The notes below the pieces were generated by a model, which was not told where the DNA came from, did no database searches, and saw only the letters and a program-made list of their open reading frames with translations. Position numbers and translations under genes: made by a program. From contig JABHHG010000228.1 in the NCBI GenBank assembly GCA_018671635.1, positions 1 through 16,438 on the forward strand: a DNA stretch of 16,438 nucleotides, written 5' to 3'. The DNA comes from Fidelibacterota bacterium. Lineage in GTDB: Bacteria > Fidelibacterota > Marinisomatia > SCGC-AAA003-L08 > D37C17. Below, one piece after another: positions 14,350 through 16,438 of the stretch (the stretch's first letter is position 1; every line of letters begins with the position of its first letter).

Positions 14350-14745
14350 ATGCAGCTAAAATCACCGAAACCATACTTACCTAAAATCATGGCAGGATTC
14401 CCCTCTCCTGCGGAAGACTTCACCGAACTATCAATTAGCTTAGATCAGGCATTGGTGAAAAATCCCCCTGCCACATTCATGGCCTATGCAGAAGGGGAAT
14501 CTATGATTGACATAGGCATTCATCATGGTGATATTGTAATTGTAGATCGCTCCCTTACGCCATGCAACGGAGATATAATTGTGGCTGTTCTGGAAGGTGG
14601 ATTTCTCATCAAACAATTCTCAAAAACCAAAACCCACATTAGACTGATCCCCCATAATTCCAAATACCCAATTATCTATATCAAGGAAGATTCTGATTTT
14701 CAGGTGTGGGGCGTTGTAGTTCATTCTATCCGCTCATATCGATGA
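14350..14745 (+). CDS. umuD: UmuD-like self-cleaving subunit of DNA polymerase V
   Basis: This 131-aa member of the LexA/UmuD S24 peptidase family is cleaved, when RecA filaments form on damaged DNA, to an active form that serves the UmuC polymerase. The self-cleavage site is Ala15-Gly16 (MAGFPSPAED). The catalytic pair is Ser51 (AEGESMIDIGIHHGD) and Lys88 (GGFLIKQF). There is no N-terminal DNA-binding domain, which rules out LexA. Its length is close to the E. coli protein (139 aa). The TGA stop overlaps the umuC start as ATGA, so the two subunits are made together. Confidence 0.95.
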   Translation: MQLKSPKPYLPKIMAGFPSPAEDFTELSISLDQALVKNPPATFMAYAEGESMIDIGIHHGDIVIVDRSLTPCNGDIIVAVLEGGFLIKQFSKTKTHIRLIPHNSKYPIIYIKEDSDFQVWGVVVHSIRSYR

Positions 14746-16001
14746 TTGCCCTAGCTGATTGCAATAATTTTTATGCCTCCTGTGAGAGAGTCTTTAGACC
14801 CAATCTAAATGATAAACCTGTGGTAGTTCTGTCAAATAATGATGGATGTGTGATTGCTCGCTCTAATGAGGCCAAAGTATTAGGTATTAAAATGGGTGAA
14901 CCTGCATTTAAAAGTCGAGATATTTTTGACCGAAATGGGATTCATGTATTTTCCACCAATTTTGCCCTCTATGGAGACTTCTCTAATCGGGTCATGTCCA
15001 TCCTTTCGGACAGTGTTCCCAGTATAGAAATCTATTCCATCGATGAAGCATTCATGAATTTTAGAGGCATCCCCAATCAAGAAGAATTTGCCATTGAATT
15101 ACGGAAGAAAATATTACAGTGGACCGGCATTCCTATCTCTATTGGGATTGCCCCTTCCAAAACATTATCGAAAGTGGCCAATTCTATTGCCAAAAAAAAA
15201 CGCAAAAATGGCGTATGTATATTGATGGATAAGCATGAAACCCTTGAATATTTAAAATTATTTCCCGTATCAAATTTGTGGGGCGTGGGCCGAAAATTTT
15301 CTAAAATGCTGGAAAAAAATGGCATCCATAATGCGTATGAACTCACTCAAAAATCAGATAACTGGTTACAAAAATATATGTCCATTGTTGGACTCAAAAT
15401 GGTGAAAGAATTACGGGGTGAGTCCTGTTTTGATATGGTGAATGGGTGGAGTCGGAAAAAGAGTATAATGACCTCTCGCACCTTTGGTCACGAAATTGAT
15501 AATTTTAAGGGATTGGCACAGGCCTTGAGCACCTATGCAAGTATGTGTGCGGCTAAACTCAGAAAGGAAAAAAGTTGTGCCAAAAGTATTCATATTATGA
15601 TTTTTACCAATCCGTTTAAGCAAAATTATCGAATGAATTATAAGGCTTCTAAAACCATTATACTGGATACGCCAACCAATGATGGACTGGAAATTGTATC
15701 TCGATGCATCGACGCCCTTCGATCTATTTATAGACCCGATTGTATTTATAAACGAGCGGGGGTAATAGTCTCTGACATTGTTCCCCAATCACAAGTACAG
15801 CTCACATTTTTCCATCAACATGCTGATATTGAAAAACGTCATCATTTAATGGCTGCTGTGGATAAATTAAACGACGGTTTTGGGCGCATGAAAGTCCGGT
15901 TTGCTATTAATGGATTTGAAAAAAAATGGCATCTCCGACAAGAAAAATTATCACCTTGCTATACCACCCGAATGAGCGACTTATTGAGGATCAAATACTA
16001 A
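14742..16001 (+). CDS. umuC: UmuC-like Y-family DNA polymerase V catalytic subunit
   Basis: This 419-aa error-prone polymerase copies past damaged bases. It begins MIALADCNNFYASCERVFRP; the metal ligands are Asp6 and Asp101-Glu102 (YSIDEAFMNF). SNNDGCVIARSNEAK, GIPISIGIAPSKTLSKVAN and NLWGVGRKFSKML (helix-hairpin-helix) are all as in E. coli UmuC, whose length is nearly the same. The start at 14742 is set by the ATGA overlap with umuD; an open frame extends upstream of it but lies inside umuD. The TAA stop overlaps the next ATG as TAATG. It is expected to be induced by DNA damage. Confidence 0.97.
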   Translation: MIALADCNNFYASCERVFRPNLNDKPVVVLSNNDGCVIARSNEAKVLGIKMGEPAFKSRDIFDRNGIHVFSTNFALYGDFSNRVMSILSDSVPSIEIYSIDEAFMNFRGIPNQEEFAIELRKKILQWTGIPISIGIAPSKTLSKVANSIAKKKRKNGVCILMDKHETLEYLKLFPVSNLWGVGRKFSKMLEKNGIHNAYELTQKSDNWLQKYMSIVGLKMVKELRGESCFDMVNGWSRKKSIMTSRTFGHEIDNFKGLAQALSTYASMCAAKLRKEKSCAKSIHIMIFTNPFKQNYRMNYKASKTIILDTPTNDGLEIVSRCIDALRSIYRPDCIYKRAGVIVSDIVPQSQVQLTFFHQHADIEKRHHLMAAVDKLNDGFGRMKVRFAINGFEKKWHLRQEKLSPCYTTRMSDLLRIKY

Positions 16002-16438
16002 TGTGTTTTAATATTTCCATCGTGAGCAGTATTGATGCTATTGAGCAACAGTTCAATGCAGAATTTCATATTGATTTTTCGTTTGAATCAAAGAAGCATA
16101 TTTCGGCATTTACCAATCCGAAAATCCCAGTCATTACATCAAAAGATCCTAATATGATTCAGCCTTTTTATTGGGGACTTATCCCCCATTGGGTAAAGGA
16201 TGTGCAAAAGGCAGATTCGATTCGACGTATGACATATAATGCCAAAAGTGAAACGGTGCATAAGAAACCCTCATTTCGGGATTCAATTAAAAATAAAAAA
16301 TGCCTCATCATTGCAGATGGATTCTATGAGTGGCAGTCCACATCATCCGGAAAAATTTGCCATTATATTCAATCAACAAATGATGATATTTTTGCCTTTG
16401 CCGGAATTTGGTCTGAATGGGTGAATCAAACTACAGGA
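16001..16438 (+). CDS. SRAP (YedK/HMCES) abasic-site crosslinking protein, partial
   Basis: The N-terminal 146 residues of a SRAP-domain protein are visible before the window ends. The family covalently traps abasic sites in single-stranded DNA through its Cys2, forming a stable crosslink that protects the strand. The key residues are present: Cys2 directly after Met1 (MCFNIS), Asn80 in YNAKSET, and Glu110 in ADGFYEW, along with the FYWGLIPHWVKD signature. Its ATG overlaps the umuC stop (TAATG), placing it in the damage-response operon, where trapping of abasic sites complements translesion synthesis. The catalytic His expected further downstream is outside the window. Confidence 0.95.
   Translation, partial: MCFNISIVSSIDAIEQQFNAEFHIDFSFESKKHISAFTNPKIPVITSKDPNMIQPFYWGLIPHWVKDVQKADSIRRMTYNAKSETVHKKPSFRDSIKNKKCLIIADGFYEWQSTSSGKICHYIQSTNDDIFAFAGIWSEWVNQTTG

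Overview
The window is AT-rich bacterial DNA that looks like a marine member of the Marinimicrobia (SAR406 / Neomarinimicrobiota) or a close relative. The basis is the recurring secreted-protein architecture: dockerin-like tails of the type NILDVVQLVNIIL, Cys-rich repeats of the types CNYNxxATxDDGSC and CAGVWGGxxxxDxCGxCxGD, and a bc complex with split cytochrome b. This placement is inferred from style; the window has no rRNA or marker gene. TGA is used as a normal stop elsewhere (for example the ends of the aldehyde dehydrogenase and umuD genes) and TGG encodes Trp, so the genetic code is standard.

Positions 1-5587 (minus strand) hold a respiratory region. A chain of six short genes with overlapping ends (two MORN-type lipoproteins, then four small proteins, three of them with one predicted membrane segment) leads into an operon for a quinol-oxidising bc complex: a membrane-anchored HEAT-repeat protein, a Rieske Fe-S protein, a b6-like cytochrome b with the covalent-haem Cys, and a PetD-like cytochrome b C-terminal subunit cut by the window edge. 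A class-3-like aldehyde dehydrogenase follows at 5716-7086 (minus).

Positions 7275-12180 are a secreted-protein island. It holds a purple-acid-phosphatase-like phosphoesterase with a dockerin tail (plus) and three minus-strand secreted genes. Two of these are best read as selenoproteins that ordinary ORF calling splits at in-frame TGA codons. One has a UxxU motif in a SelenoP-N-terminal-like thioredoxin fold (Sec59, Sec62); the other has a WUPAC thioredoxin motif (Sec89, Cys92). Both carry a signal peptide and a dockerin-like tail, they lie 11 bases apart in one apparent operon, and each has a candidate bacterial SECIS hairpin just after the UGA. The third, smaller gene is a Cys-rich dockerin protein broken by a frameshift.

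Positions 12181-14271 (plus) encode a lipoprotein with a long Cys-rich repeat array followed by leucine-rich repeats. Positions 14350-16438 (plus) are a compact DNA-damage operon, umuD-umuC-SRAP/YedK, with ATGA and TAATG overlaps; the last gene runs off the window.

The main result is the tandem pair of extracytoplasmic dockerin selenoproteins at 10073-11889.
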